This document shows positions 18,681 through 27,740 of a DNA stretch of 64,000 nt, piece after piece (the stretch's first letter is position 1; each line of letters opens with the position of its first letter). The stretch covers positions 1-64,000 of the forward strand of contig JACKPT010000010.1 of NCBI GenBank assembly GCA_024233345.1, read 5' to 3'. Both the position numbers and the translations under genes were made by a program. The notes under the pieces were generated by a model. It did not search any database, was not told the origin of the DNA, and saw nothing but the letters and a program-made list of their open reading frames with translations. The DNA comes from Verrucomicrobiota bacterium. GTDB taxonomy: Bacteria > Verrucomicrobiota > Kiritimatiellia > CAIVKH01.

Positions 18681-19844
18681 CTACATGATGGTAATGGTGA
18701 TTTCGTCGTCATCCGGTTGGGCCGCCTTCTCGTTGCGCTCCTCTGCGGATTCCATCTCCTGGCCGGGTGGCATCTCCGGAAGGGTCGCCTCGCGCGGAAC
18801 CCGTCCACCATTCTTGAACCGGTCAAAATCGGCGGCGAGATTGTCGTCGAGTTCGAGCCGCAGCACGCCATCCCGGTCGAGATTCTGATAGTTCACCAGG
18901 TAGGAAAAGGGCTTTTCATCGATCTGGGCGGGGTTGCGCATCTTGTTCCGGTTGGGATAGGACGCGCTGCGTCCGGTGCCACGGGCTTCGTTCCAGGCCA
19001 GCAACTGGCGGGAGTACTGGCCATCCGCCCACATATTCTCGGTGGGGATCAACTGGCGGGGGACCCCGGCCTCAGGACAACTCCATTCCAGCTTGCTGAT
19101 GGCATGCACATACACATCGCAGAAGGCATATTTGATATCGTAGGAGAGTCCGGCCAGCATTTCGAGTTTGACCTCGTAGGTGGTGCGCTGCACTTCCAGG
19201 AACTGGTCGAGCATCAGCTTGCCATTGATCCACAGCCGGGCTCCGTCATCCGATTCGAGATACAGGGTATACATGCCGCTGCGGGATGGGGTGATGCGTC
19301 CGGTCCAGATAATGGAAAAGGTATCCGGATCGATGTAATCGGGCCACGGGCTGTTTTCTTCCCACTGGTGGTTCATGGTCTTGTCGATCCGCATGTAGGT
19401 TTCACCGGTGAAGTCGACCGAGTTAAAATACGAACCCAGCAAACCGTTTTCCTTGGCCCGGTTGCCATAGCGGCGGGTCAGGGCCGAGCGGGTCAGGTCG
19501 TCGGAGCCCAGGGCGGAGACATCCAGCTTCAGCGGGCTGTCGAGCGAGGGCAGCAGTTCATCCAGTGAAGGAGGGGTGATTTCATCGACATCGACAATAT
19601 CCTGCACCTCCTCGGGAGCGAGGGGTTCGACATCGGTTTCGGTTATCGGAACATCGAGCGGATCGAGGGGGACCAGTTCGTCGAGTTCAATATCCGGAGC
19701 CTCGACAATCTCCAGGGTCAGGGATTCGTCCCGGGGCATGATGGTAAAGCCCAATGTATGGAGCAGGATGATCACCACCCCGACATGAAGCATCAGGGAC
19801 AGCATTGGTCCTGACAGACGTATCCATTGCTTTTTCTTCGTCAT
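18681..19844 (-). CDS. membrane-anchored PA14-domain protein, TonB-like N-terminus
   Basis: 387 residues from the ATG at 19844; an upstream in-frame start at 19886 is less likely. The layout resembles TonB. A basic start and one membrane helix (LMLHVGVVIILLHTLGF) lead into an acidic, proline-containing spacer (residues ~40-110, many ELDELVPLDPLD-type repeats). At about 125-260 there is a PA14 domain: LLGSYFNSVDFTGETYMRID, SIIWTGRITPSRSGMYTLYLESDDGARLWING. PA14 domains bind carbohydrate. The C-terminus is acidic (DDDEITITIM). It is probably a periplasmic or surface-facing sensor or anchor acting with the SGNH protein downstream. Confidence 0.7.
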   Translation of the reverse strand: MTKKKQWIRLSGPMLSLMLHVGVVIILLHTLGFTIMPRDESLTLEIVEAPDIELDELVPLDPLDVPITETDVEPLAPEEVQDIVDVDEITPPSLDELLPSLDSPLKLDVSALGSDDLTRSALTRRYGNRAKENGLLGSYFNSVDFTGETYMRIDKTMNHQWEENSPWPDYIDPDTFSIIWTGRITPSRSGMYTLYLESDDGARLWINGKLMLDQFLEVQRTTYEVKLEMLAGLSYDIKYAFCDVYVHAISKLEWSCPEAGVPRQLIPTENMWADGQYSRQLLAWNEARGTGRSASYPNRNKMRNPAQIDEKPFSYLVNYQNLDRDGVLRLELDDNLAADFDRFKNGGRVPREATLPEMPPGQEMESAEERNEKAAQPDDDEITITIM

Positions 19845-20008
19845 AGCTGAGTTCCCAAATCGGAGTGCCAGTATGGCATAGTTCACCCCGGTGGTTCAAT
19901 GGTTTTGGAGCGTCGGTTCCCCTCCCTCCGTCCTCCATGAAAATATTCACTAGAAACAACAGGAAACCGACAGTAGGGTAGGCGTTCAGGGTCAGATAGG
20001 GAGGTCGA

Positions 20009-21214
20009 ATGTATCCGGTATTGATGGAATGGTTGAATGTGTTTGCCCGATGGATTCATGTCATCGCGGGGATCATGTGGGTGGGCAACTCGATGTTGTT
20101 CAACTGGCTCGATCGCAATTTGTTGTCGGGGGACTCCCTCGAGCCCAACAAGTTCGGCCACACCTGGCTGCTTCACAGCGGGGGATTTTACCGTGTAGAG
20201 AAGTACATTTCTTCCGAGCTCCCTCCAGTCCTGCATTGGTTCAAGTGGCAATCCTACACCACGTGGCTCACCGGGTTTTTGTTGCTGGTGGTGGTGTACT
20301 ACAGCGATGGGGGCTCCTTTCTGATCCCTGCCAATCATTCGGTACTCACCCCGGGGCAGGCACTTGCCCTCGGGTTGGCCGTGGTGTTTGGCGGCTTTTT
20401 TGTCTACGACCTGGTATGGCGGGCCCCGTTCGTGAAAAAGCATGACCTGATCTTCGGGGCGCTGTCCATTGCGGTGCTTTTTGTCGGGATCTATGCGCTG
20501 CACCAGGTCTTCACCGGGCGATCGGCCTACCTTCATGTCGGAGCCATGCTGGGCACGTTTATGGCGGGGAATGTGTTTTTTCACATTATTCCCTCCCAGA
20601 AGCAGATGACCCAGGCCATTGCGGAGGGCAAGGGGTTCGACATGGATCTATCCAACCGGGCCAAGCAGCGATCGATTCATAACAACTACTTCACCTTCCC
20701 CCTGATATTTACCATGATCAGCAACCATTTTGGCGGGCTGTACGGGCATGAATGGAATTGGCTCATTCTGATTGTCCTGATGGTGACCAGCGCCCTGGTC
20801 CGGCATTTCCTGAACATCCGGTTTGATTTCAAACATTGGCGGGCGGGAGTGGGCGGAACCCTGGCCGCTGCCGCCTTGGTTCTGATGGTGATCTTGAATC
20901 CCCACGGAGCGGGCGCCCAGCCAGCCGGGGTCGGAGAAGAAGGCGGTGCGCCGGTCACCTTCGCAGAGGCCCGGGCGATCATCCAACAGCATTGCCTCTC
21001 CTGCCACTCCAAATGGCCCACCGACAAGGTGCTGTCCCTCGCCACCGGCGGGGTCCACTACGACACCCCGGAGGAAATTGTTGCGATGGCTGACCGGATC
21101 TACTTCCGGGCAGTGGAAACCAAAACCATGCCCTTCAACAACATGGGTACCATCACCGACGAAGAGCGCGAGACCCTCGGCCGCTGGATCAAACAGGGCG
21201 CGAAGCTGGAGTAG
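20009..21214 (+). CDS. puuD: PuuD-type urate hydroxylase with fused cytochrome c domain
   Basis: 401 residues. About eight membrane helices (residues ~10-300; WIHVIAGIMWVGNS and NWLDRNL at the N-terminus) form the DUF989 urate hydroxylase module. The C-terminal cytochrome c domain has the heme motif CLSCH at about 330 and the likely axial Met in TKTMPFNNMG. In the known family (PuuD), urate is oxidised to 5-hydroxyisourate with electrons passed to the cytochrome c part. GxxHxG-type Gln/His residues of the membrane part appear conserved. No other urate-pathway gene (HIU hydrolase, OHCU decarboxylase) is present nearby, so a different substrate cannot be excluded. Confidence 0.8.
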   Translation: MYPVLMEWLNVFARWIHVIAGIMWVGNSMLFNWLDRNLLSGDSLEPNKFGHTWLLHSGGFYRVEKYISSELPPVLHWFKWQSYTTWLTGFLLLVVVYYSDGGSFLIPANHSVLTPGQALALGLAVVFGGFFVYDLVWRAPFVKKHDLIFGALSIAVLFVGIYALHQVFTGRSAYLHVGAMLGTFMAGNVFFHIIPSQKQMTQAIAEGKGFDMDLSNRAKQRSIHNNYFTFPLIFTMISNHFGGLYGHEWNWLILIVLMVTSALVRHFLNIRFDFKHWRAGVGGTLAAAALVLMVILNPHGAGAQPAGVGEEGGAPVTFAEARAIIQQHCLSCHSKWPTDKVLSLATGGVHYDTPEEIVAMADRIYFRAVETKTMPFNNMGTITDEERETLGRWIKQGAKLE

Positions 21215-21304
21215 GAACGGATACTCGACGCCTGACCCTGATCCTTAGCGACCACGTTTTACCTTCACCACATGGGTGAAGCCGAATCAATCGTATCACG
21301 GGCT

Positions 21305-21350
21305 CGCATAGCTCGCCCCTCCAAATAGTTGTGGAGGGCGGAGCTATGCG
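21305..21350. repeat. long near-perfect stem-loop
   Basis: CGCATAGCTCGCCCCTCCA and TGGAGGGCGGAGCTATGCG can pair over 17 of 19 positions around an 8-base loop. No T-tract follows. It lies between puuD and the toxin-antitoxin operon and may be a REP/MITE-type element or a transcript-processing structure. Confidence 0.6.
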
Positions 21351-21413
21351 ACGCCGAAGTGTCGCCATGGATTAAGGCGCCTGATCACTCTCTCAGGATA
21401 GTGATTGGCTTAT

Positions 21414-21437
21414 ATCTGATTATCAGATAGTATCTGA
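21414..21437. promoter_or_regulatory. probable operator of the Phd/PIN operon
   Basis: The palindrome ATCTGA-TTA-TCAGAT (21414-21428) is followed by a third half-site ATCTGA at 21432-21437, ending four bases before the antitoxin ATG. Phd/VapB-type antitoxins autoregulate by binding such inverted half-sites. The function is inferred from position and symmetry. Confidence 0.6.
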
Positions 21438-21441
21438 CAAT

Positions 21442-21705
21442 ATGAAAACGATGACTGCCACGGAAGTATCGAGGAAGTTCAGTCGTCTTCTTGATTCGCT
21501 GGAACATGGGGGCGAAGAGGTGGTGATTGTGCGAAACCAACACCCGGTTGCAAAGCTGGTGCCCGGTGCGCCGAGAATGAATGCACTCGAAGCTCTGGGG
21601 GATGTATATGGGGTTTTGGAGGATGCCGAAGGCGATGGTTGGCTGGCAGATATCCGCAAGGGTGATCGCATGCTTGCGGCGGAAAAGCGAGACCCATGGG
21701 CGTGA
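21442..21705 (+). CDS. Phd/YefM-type antitoxin
   Basis: 87 residues. The N-terminal Phd fold is MKTMTATEVSRKFSRLLDSLEHGGEEVVIVRNQHPVAKLVPG, the DNA-binding and dimerisation part. The acidic, flexible C-terminal half (residues ~45-87) would wrap the toxin. The gene overlaps the PIN toxin by 10 bases and sits directly behind the palindromic operator, the standard toxin-antitoxin arrangement. Confidence 0.88.
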   Translation: MKTMTATEVSRKFSRLLDSLEHGGEEVVIVRNQHPVAKLVPGAPRMNALEALGDVYGVLEDAEGDGWLADIRKGDRMLAAEKRDPWA

Positions 21706-22100
21706 TCCTCGATACATCGATTTGGGTGGATGTTGAGCGAGGTCGCCTGGCCCCCCGTGACGTTGCCAACCTTACCGGAGACGAGCCGGTTTATCTGGTA
21801 CCTCCCATTCTCGCTGAATTGGAGTATGGGGTTCAACGTGCCGCAACACCTGGCCAAAGGGCAAAGCGTTCCAGTGCGCTGGCGCGTATCCGGAAAAAAC
21901 CATGTCTCGTGATCGATCAAGATACCGGGTCCTTGTTTGGGCAGCTTGCCGCTGCTGTGGATGCATCAGGCAAACCCAGTCGCCACCGAACACAAGATTT
22001 GTGGATCGCCGCCGCGGCCATTCAGCATCATCTCAAGGTGCTTACCCGGAACCGCACAGACTTTGAGGACATCCCCGGGTTGGATCTTTTGGTCATTTAA
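21696..22100 (+). CDS. PIN-domain ribonuclease toxin (VapC-like)
   Basis: 134 residues forming one PIN domain. The acidic metal ligands are Asp in ILDTSIWVDVERG (residue ~6), Glu in ILAELEYGVQR (~42), Asp in RTQDLWIAAAA (~100) and Asp in RNRTDFEDIPGL (~118-121). Related toxins cut tRNA or rRNA. The gene overlaps the antitoxin start-to-stop, so synthesis is coupled. All catalytic acids are present, so it should be functional. Confidence 0.88.
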   Translation: MGVILDTSIWVDVERGRLAPRDVANLTGDEPVYLVPPILAELEYGVQRAATPGQRAKRSSALARIRKKPCLVIDQDTGSLFGQLAAAVDASGKPSRHRTQDLWIAAAAIQHHLKVLTRNRTDFEDIPGLDLLVI

Positions 22101-22166
22101 CCCGAATCTTACACGATGAACGCGCAAGATTCGCCGGGTTAACGACCGAATTGTTTTTCACCTGAC

Positions 22167-22210
22167 ACCTGCCTGCCCGGCCAGGGAAACCTGCCTGCCC
22201 GGCCAGGGAA
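22167..22210. repeat. 22-bp tandem duplication
   Basis: The 22-base unit ACCTGCCTGCCCGGCCAGGGAA occurs twice in exact tandem (22167-22188 and 22189-22210), between the PIN toxin and the convergent GH31 gene. Each unit contains CCTG-CCCGGC-CAGG, a short dyad. Confidence 0.7.
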
Positions 22211-22230
22211 ACCAGAACACTCCAATCCGG

Positions 22231-25200
22231 CTAAGGGACTTGTGGCAACCCGACCCGGCCCCGGTAGAACACTTCCGATTCCGGGGCATTGGTGACGATG
22301 AAGATCAGGTCGCTGCCATCATTTTGTCCCGGCAGACTTCCGTTCAGGTTACTCCAGGAACCGGAGACCAGGTTGGTGGCCCAGGACAGACCGTAGATAC
22401 GGCTGTTGGTGGTTGGGGCGGCGATCTTGACCATGACCGTCCCGGCGGTGCCCGAGGTGTCGTTGACGGAAACCTTGCCGAAGAACGAGGCCCCGTTGGT
22501 GGGAACGGTATCCGCCCAGTATTCCTCGAGGTCGGTCAGTGTGTCGCCATCGCTATCGTCCTGATCGGTGCCGGTGAGATTGTAGCGGTTCCGCCATTCG
22601 AGGGGGATCTCGCTATTGATTGCGGGGCGAACAATGACCACCGAGGCGCTGGTACTCACCCCGGCGCCACCTTCGATGGAAAGGTTGTTGAAGAAAAAGT
22701 CATAGTCCGAACCCTCGCCGGCATTGTAGTTCCAGGCCCTGAACAAGGTGATGTCCTGGTCGGCGGCGGCAATCAGGTTGCCGGTATTGGTGCGGGTGTT
22801 GCCGCCATACGGGGTGATGACCGCGACGTAACTGGTCGGGCTGGACAGAGCGACACTGACATCGAGCCCGCCTGCGGTCCAACCGATGTCGGTGATGCCT
22901 TCGCTGATGCTGTAGTTGGTATCCCCGCCGTTGAAATAGAACTCCCACAGGGTGACCCCGGCGGCATTTTGCAGGGCGACCCCGGTGCCCGCGCCGGGAT
23001 CGAGAAAGCCGTTATCCATGCTGACATGGAATGTCTGGCCGATGGCCAGAGCTCCGGGAAGTTGACGCTTTACTTCGGAGGTGTTGTTGCTGTTTGCGTA
23101 TAATCCCCAGGCCGGGGTTCCAATATCGACCGAAGCACTTTCGGCAATGAACCGTCCGTTCCGGCTGCCATCTTCCGAACTGGTGAATGCGGTCCAGGCA
23201 CCGAAGCCAACGCCGCCATTGTCGTTGGTGCTCCATCCGTCGGCATAGAGCGGGTCCGCACCGCTGTCTTCAGCGAGCGGGCCGCCCACATTGGTTGCGG
23301 TCACGGTGATCAGGTTGGTACCGAAGCCGAGGAGGATCGAGTCAAGGGTCCAGGCTGAGCTGATGGGGGCGATGCCGGATGCTCCGGTATTGGCATTGGA
23401 CCAGACAAGGCCGGTCCACGCAGTTGCATTCGCGGTACCTTGAACGGTGATGTTGGAAGTGCCGGTGTCGACAGTAAGATTCATCGCCGGGTTGGTGATG
23501 ACCAGATCGGGCGGGACCGGATCATTTTCGAGGAGGGTTACCGTGGCGGTTGCCGGCGATCCAAGGCTTGCCCCTGCCGGACTGCTCAGGGTGACCGTGA
23601 ATGACTCATTCCCTTCGTACTGCGGATCATCGATCAGGCTGACATCGAAGAACTTGTTGGCGAGATCACCGCCCGCCCAGGTGAGGGTTCCGGTGGTCGC
23701 GGTATAGTCGGACCCGGCGGTCGCGGAGCCGTCAGCGGTCGCATAGCTCACCGAGACCGAGCCGGTTGCGCTGCCGGTTCTGGAGGCAAACACCCGGACC
23801 GAAGTACTGGTTTCCGAGCTGCTGTACCCCGTCGCGGTGAATTGGATTGTATCCCCGATGTCGGCAAAGCTGATCCGGAGGGCTGCAACCGCTCCGTTGT
23901 CCGGGACCTTGACCCCGATGCGGCCTTCGTTGGTGATGCGCCATCCCTGCGGGCCATCGCCGAAGTCCGCGAGCTGGGGCAGGGGAGCACCATTGAGGGT
24001 CACCCCTTGCACGGTATCGGTGCCGGGGTTGTAGCAGTACACATAGAAGTCCCGGGCTCCGGTGGCATAGGTTCCCTGTTTGGCTTCGATGGTGAAATCC
24101 CAATAGGCCTCGGTCCGGCTGCTGACCATGCGGCGCTTCGAATAAGCTCCATTTTGATAATCCCAGCTTTCCCCGTCATCCTCGAACAGGGTGAATTCAC
24201 TGTCGCCCTCCGGCCAGCAATTGATGTCCATCCATGGCGACTGGTATTCATTGGCGTGCTGCATCGAGGGGCCCATGGGGATGATGGCTCCGGACCGGAC
24301 AAACAGGGGGAGGGTACCCAGCGGGGCATCGACCTGGACGGTTTGTCCCCCCCCATACTTGGCATTGGAATGCCAGTAGTACCAGTTGATGCCCGCTTTG
24401 TAGGGCAGGTACACATAGCGGGTCGTTGCCCCCTGATCATACACCGGGGCGGCGAGCAGGTAGTCACCGACCAGGTATTCATAGTCGCTCAAGTTGTGGG
24501 TGTTCGCGTCGGCATAGTAGTCGAACGCGGGCGGCACATTGACCGGTTCACCGGTCTGGGTTGCTTCGTAGGCGAGGGTGTAGAAGTAGGGCATCAGGCG
24601 GTAGCGGAACTTGATGATATCCCGCATCAGACCCTGTGGACCGGAATCGAACCGCCAGGGCTCGCGATTGGCCGCGCTCTTGTCACAGTGGTTGCGGAAG
24701 AATGGCGTCAGGGCATTGGCCTCGGTGGAGCGCACCATCAATTCATCGCTCGGGGTGCCGGCAAACCCCCCGACATCATTGCCATACCAGGCCGCGCCGG
24801 CAATCATCGCCCCCATGCCGAAGCGAATCGTCGCCCGGTGATAAAACCAGTCCGCCCGGGTATCTCCGCTCCAGCTCACCGCATACCGCTGCAATCCGGC
24901 GTTGCCGGAGCGGCTCAACACAAACGGCCTGAGGTTCGGGTTCTTGGCGGTCATGGTGTCGTAGCTCTGTTTCGCACATCGCAGCCCGAAGTAGTTGCGC
25001 TCGTTCGACCAGAACCGGCGCGAGTCGGTGTTGGAGGTGCCAAACTGGCCATCGATCCACAGCAAGCCGTCATGGGGGATGCTGTCGCCACCCTCCGGCT
25101 CGGTCAGGTCATTCCAGATCCCTGCGAATCCCACCGAATTGAGCCAGTTGACAATTTTGCCCTGCCACCAGGTTTGCATCGGGGTGCTGGAATAATCGAA

Positions 25201-26451
25201 CCAGGACACATTCCCGACATAGATGCCGCGGGTCACTGTGTTGCCGGCGTTGTCCTTGATAAAGTGCAGCAGCCCCGCCGCTTCTCCATGGAGCGGATCG
25301 CTGGGTTGCAGCCACGGTTCAATCAACGGGACAACCTTGACCCCCCGGTCATTGCAATAGCTGATCATGCCTGCCGGATTGGGGAAGTTGGAGTTCATGG
25401 TCAACTGCCGGAGGTTTCCGTCCGCGAAGTTATTGTCTTCGGGGGTGGCGTCCATGTAGTCGATATCGAGGTAGACCGCATCGAGGGGAATGTCGGTATT
25501 GCCCGCCTCGTTGGCAATGTATTCGACCCACGACTGGTTGTTGTAGCTGAACCGGGACAGGTGATAGCCCAGGCCCCACTTGGGCAGGAAGGTCGGACGC
25601 CCGGTCAGTTCGGAATAGCGGTCGATGACTTCGGCCATCCCATGAGAAGCCCCCCCGCCAAAGAAAAAGTAATCCATCCGGCCATCCCCGGCCTGGAAGG
25701 AATACCGGTCGCCGGATTCGGTCCCGAATTTAAACAGGGGGCGGCAGGGGTTGTTGAGGAAGAGTCCATAGACAAAGGCGGGGTTGCCACCCTCGGCGGG
25801 CTGGAGGCCGTAGAAGAATGGTATATTCATGTAGGTCGGGTTGGTAAACTCCCCCCAGTTATAGGTTCCGGAGTTCCAGCAATCGATTTCCTTGCCCCGC
25901 CGGTTCATCGGGCCGCCATATTCACCCAGGCCAAAGATCGCCTGGTTGGCGGGCATGATTTTCCGGCATTTGAGCTTGGAAGAACCCGTTCCGCGCTGGC
26001 CATTGTAGTAGTAGTCGGCATCCCGCTCCATGAAGTCATCCTGCAGCAGGTAAAAGCCGGATTTGGATTTGAAGTGGATCTTGAGTGGAGTCTTTTCGAT
26101 TTCCACATCCAACTCGGAGGTCTGAAGCAGGTATTTTGTTCCCTGATCGGTCAGGGTGGCCGGGGTTGCCGACCATTGATCCGCCGGTTTGGCGATCATC
26201 GGTTGGGCGGTGTCAAAGGGGCCGGTCCAGTGATAGTTCACCCGGATGAGGTCGGGAGCGTAGGGGGAAACCTCCACCGAACCGCCGTTACTCAAGGCAA
26301 AGGAGATCTCGACATTGCCGGAGCTGCTGTTGGTGGTGATGGTGGCTCCCGTCACATTTCCCGCATTCACCACGGCTGCGCGTGCGGACAGGGTGCTCAG
26401 TAGGGCGATGCCAAGGGCGGCGAGGGTTTGACGTACTTTTTGGTGCTTCAT
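22231..26451 (-). CDS. secreted GH31 glycoside hydrolase with Calx-beta and accessory domains
   Basis: 1406 residues. The signal peptide (to ~26) ends in LSARA. The GH31 N-terminal beta-sandwich (~40-270) and the catalytic barrel (~280-620) follow. The barrel contains PLDAVYLDIDYMD, the nucleophile Asp in GIWNDLTEPEG and the probable acid/base Asp in SWSGDTRADW. A proximal C-terminal beta domain and a DUF5110-like region (FTLFEDDGESWDYQ) extend to ~860. A Calx-beta motif (GSVSVSYATADGSATAGSDYTATTGTLTW, LLENDP) lies at ~910-1000, then an Ig-like domain, then a ~150-residue beta-sandwich region of unknown type. GH31 enzymes are alpha-glucosidases, alpha-xylosidases or relatives; the sequence does not fix the substrate. 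An AGGAG ribosome site precedes the ATG. It is an extracellular polysaccharide-degrading candidate. Confidence 0.85.
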   Translation of the reverse strand: MKHQKVRQTLAALGIALLSTLSARAAVVNAGNVTGATITTNSSSGNVEISFALSNGGSVEVSPYAPDLIRVNYHWTGPFDTAQPMIAKPADQWSATPATLTDQGTKYLLQTSELDVEIEKTPLKIHFKSKSGFYLLQDDFMERDADYYYNGQRGTGSSKLKCRKIMPANQAIFGLGEYGGPMNRRGKEIDCWNSGTYNWGEFTNPTYMNIPFFYGLQPAEGGNPAFVYGLFLNNPCRPLFKFGTESGDRYSFQAGDGRMDYFFFGGGASHGMAEVIDRYSELTGRPTFLPKWGLGYHLSRFSYNNQSWVEYIANEAGNTDIPLDAVYLDIDYMDATPEDNNFADGNLRQLTMNSNFPNPAGMISYCNDRGVKVVPLIEPWLQPSDPLHGEAAGLLHFIKDNAGNTVTRGIYVGNVSWFDYSSTPMQTWWQGKIVNWLNSVGFAGIWNDLTEPEGGDSIPHDGLLWIDGQFGTSNTDSRRFWSNERNYFGLRCAKQSYDTMTAKNPNLRPFVLSRSGNAGLQRYAVSWSGDTRADWFYHRATIRFGMGAMIAGAAWYGNDVGGFAGTPSDELMVRSTEANALTPFFRNHCDKSAANREPWRFDSGPQGLMRDIIKFRYRLMPYFYTLAYEATQTGEPVNVPPAFDYYADANTHNLSDYEYLVGDYLLAAPVYDQGATTRYVYLPYKAGINWYYWHSNAKYGGGQTVQVDAPLGTLPLFVRSGAIIPMGPSMQHANEYQSPWMDINCWPEGDSEFTLFEDDGESWDYQNGAYSKRRMVSSRTEAYWDFTIEAKQGTYATGARDFYVYCYNPGTDTVQGVTLNGAPLPQLADFGDGPQGWRITNEGRIGVKVPDNGAVAALRISFADIGDTIQFTATGYSSSETSTSVRVFASRTGSATGSVSVSYATADGSATAGSDYTATTGTLTWAGGDLANKFFDVSLIDDPQYEGNESFTVTLSSPAGASLGSPATATVTLLENDPVPPDLVITNPAMNLTVDTGTSNITVQGTANATAWTGLVWSNANTGASGIAPISSAWTLDSILLGFGTNLITVTATNVGGPLAEDSGADPLYADGWSTNDNGGVGFGAWTAFTSSEDGSRNGRFIAESASVDIGTPAWGLYANSNNTSEVKRQLPGALAIGQTFHVSMDNGFLDPGAGTGVALQNAAGVTLWEFYFNGGDTNYSISEGITDIGWTAGGLDVSVALSSPTSYVAVITPYGGNTRTNTGNLIAAADQDITLFRAWNYNAGEGSDYDFFFNNLSIEGGAGVSTSASVVIVRPAINSEIPLEWRNRYNLTGTDQDDSDGDTLTDLEEYWADTVPTNGASFFGKVSVNDTSGTAGTVMVKIAAPTTNSRIYGLSWATNLVSGSWSNLNGSLPGQNDGSDLIFIVTNAPESEVFYRGRVGLPQVP

Positions 26452-26628
26452 GCGTGGGACTCCTGAACTGTTACACCCGCCTGCAGTTACGAATGCAGAG
26501 TAAAACTAGCGGCCCCCGAGAAGCGTGTAAAGCGCTTTATTTGGCTGGGTGTAGCGGTTTGTCTGGGGTGAATGGGTTGGTTGGAACTGCCTTCTTGTTC
26601 TCCCGCAGAGGCGCTGGGGCGCAGAGAG

Positions 26629-26802
26629 TCATTCTTCGAGCCCATTCACACAACGGGTGATCCCGGTCATCATCACATCTTCGCCAAAGTTCAGCAGGTA
26701 ACCGAGCTTGCAGCCCGTGAGCCGCAGGTAGGTCTGCACCTGTTCCTTGTGGGCGGAGATCGCCGCCTCGATCACAATCGTCCCGATCTCGTTCTCCGTC
26801 AT
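26629..26802 (-). pseudogene. GxxExxY-family protein with internal deletion
   Basis: The 57-codon frame joins the beginning of a GxxExxY protein (MTENEIGTIVIEAAISAH) directly to its end (KEQVQTYLRLTGCKLGYLLNFGEDVMMTGITRCVNGL). Complete members are about 120-130 residues and carry the GxxExxY and PD-(D/E)xK-like core between these parts. That core is missing here without a frameshift. The gene is therefore a remnant. Flanking sequence contains the short CTCTGCGCC-type repeats seen around the start. Confidence 0.8.
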
Positions 26803-26849
26803 CCTCTGCGCCCCTGCGCCTCTGCGCGAGTCATCTTGCCATCTGAACG

Positions 26850-27158
26850 TCACCGTTCACTAGTCGCTGGAGGACGCGCTTCGGCCCGGCTTTCAGTGGT
26901 ATGGTGAGACGGTTTGTTCGCTGTTCCGTCTCCATTTCGTTTCAGGTAGATGCTTCCTGCAATGATTACTGAAATCGGGATGAGGTATGCCCATCCCCCG
27001 TTCTTCAATCCGTCTTGGAACACATGCCAGAATCCGGTCGAGCCGAGACCATCTTGATCCCATGAACCCCAGAACAGGGCGGTGAATGTATGGAGGCCCA
27101 GCATTGCAAGGAGGGCGATGGTCGCAAGGATCGTGATTCCCATGGCGAGTGTCTTCAT
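26850..27158 (-). CDS. small membrane protein of unknown function (cassette gene)
   Basis: 102 residues with two membrane helices: residues 1-24 (ITILATIALLAMLGLHTFTAL) and 56-74 (GGWAYLIPISVIIAGSIYL). A polar, basic tail follows (NKPSHHTTESRAEARPP). No family is recognised. It is the most downstream member of the minus-strand cassette-like series. An attC-like junction lies immediately upstream (27169-27214), and a GTTCAGA-type box is just past its stop. The composition resembles other single-gene integron cassettes. Confidence 0.55.
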   Translation of the reverse strand: MKTLAMGITILATIALLAMLGLHTFTALFWGSWDQDGLGSTGFWHVFQDGLKNGGWAYLIPISVIIAGSIYLKRNGDGTANKPSHHTTESRAEARPPATSER

Positions 27159-27168
27159 TTCATCTTTC

Positions 27169-27214
27169 AGCGAACGATCTGCCCCAGGGGCCTCTGTGAG
27201 TGCTCATGTTATGC
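27169..27214 (-). other. attC-like recombination site
   Basis: On the minus strand the box GCATAAC (complement of 27208-27214) overlaps the stop codon of the upstream gene. The segment GAGGCCCCTGGGGC can fold, and GTTCGCT (complement of 27169-27175) precedes the next gene. The R'' box GCATAAC matches the R' box of the same cassette (GTTCTGC at 27630-27636) with one mismatch. Confidence 0.55.
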
Positions 27215-27622
27215 CCCCTTCTTTTCTTTAGGTAAAATCTCGGCTGCAGAATGGGCACGAGCAAACCAGTAAAGACTAAGTAAGTTACCGCAGCACATGA
27301 AAGAATACATGAGGCCCAAAAGTGGGGCCAGAAGCATCATTGCTAGAATAGAAATAGGAAGTGAATATTTCCAGTCGGGCAACAGCTCTGCCATCTTCTT
27401 GTTGTTTTCAACTTCTGGTCCTGCCTCCGGCTCTCCTTCGGGGTGATTCAAGCCCAGATTAGTGTAGGTGATGAGAAACGGAAGTACACTGGCGATGAAT
27501 GCTATGAAGCAAATAGCCACGAATGTATCGCCTGAGTCGGCGGTTGGATTCCATTCGAAATAGCCAATGGCAAAAAATCCTGCGGCCAGAACCGCATTTG
27601 TGATGATCATCGCCTTTTTCAT
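27209..27622 (-). CDS. four-helix membrane protein of unknown function (cassette gene)
   Basis: 137 residues. The predicted membrane helices are at ~4-22, ~35-54, ~88-105 and ~105-123 (SILAMMLLAPLLGLMYSFMCCG, LLSLYWFARA), with an acidic loop (HPEGEPEAGPEVENN) between the second and third. No known family. The stop codon overlaps the R'' box of the following attC-like site, and the start follows directly on a GTTCTGC box, so gene and sites form one compact cassette. Confidence 0.6.
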   Translation of the reverse strand: MKKAMIITNAVLAAGFFAIGYFEWNPTADSGDTFVAICFIAFIASVLPFLITYTNLGLNHPEGEPEAGPEVENNKKMAELLPDWKYSLPISILAMMLLAPLLGLMYSFMCCGNLLSLYWFARAHSAAEILPKEKKGA

Positions 27623-27629
27623 TATTCAT

Positions 27630-27740
27630 GCAGAACTAGTTTATTACCGGAAAGCCTGTCGCTTATGGCGGTGCCCACAGATTGCCTGACCCCAGTATCC
27701 CTCCAGTCTCCCTGCATCACCTCGAGGGACATGATCGATT
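27630..27740 (-). other. attC-like junction between the GNAT cassette and the next
   Basis: On the minus strand the site begins with AATCGATCA (complement of 27732-27740), the exact reverse complement of the TGATCGATT that starts the same GNAT cassette at 28301-28309. It ends with AAACTAGTTCTGC (complement of 27630-27642). The portion CGACAGGC...CCGG...AATAAACTAGTT is almost the same as the site at 29962-29998. Confidence 0.55.

Noticed and set aside
23842..26403. 853-residue open frame opposite the GH31 gene
   Set aside because: It is the antisense shadow of a strongly supported GH31 gene; no domain is recognisable and Arg/Gly/Val-rich composition is typical of such shadows.
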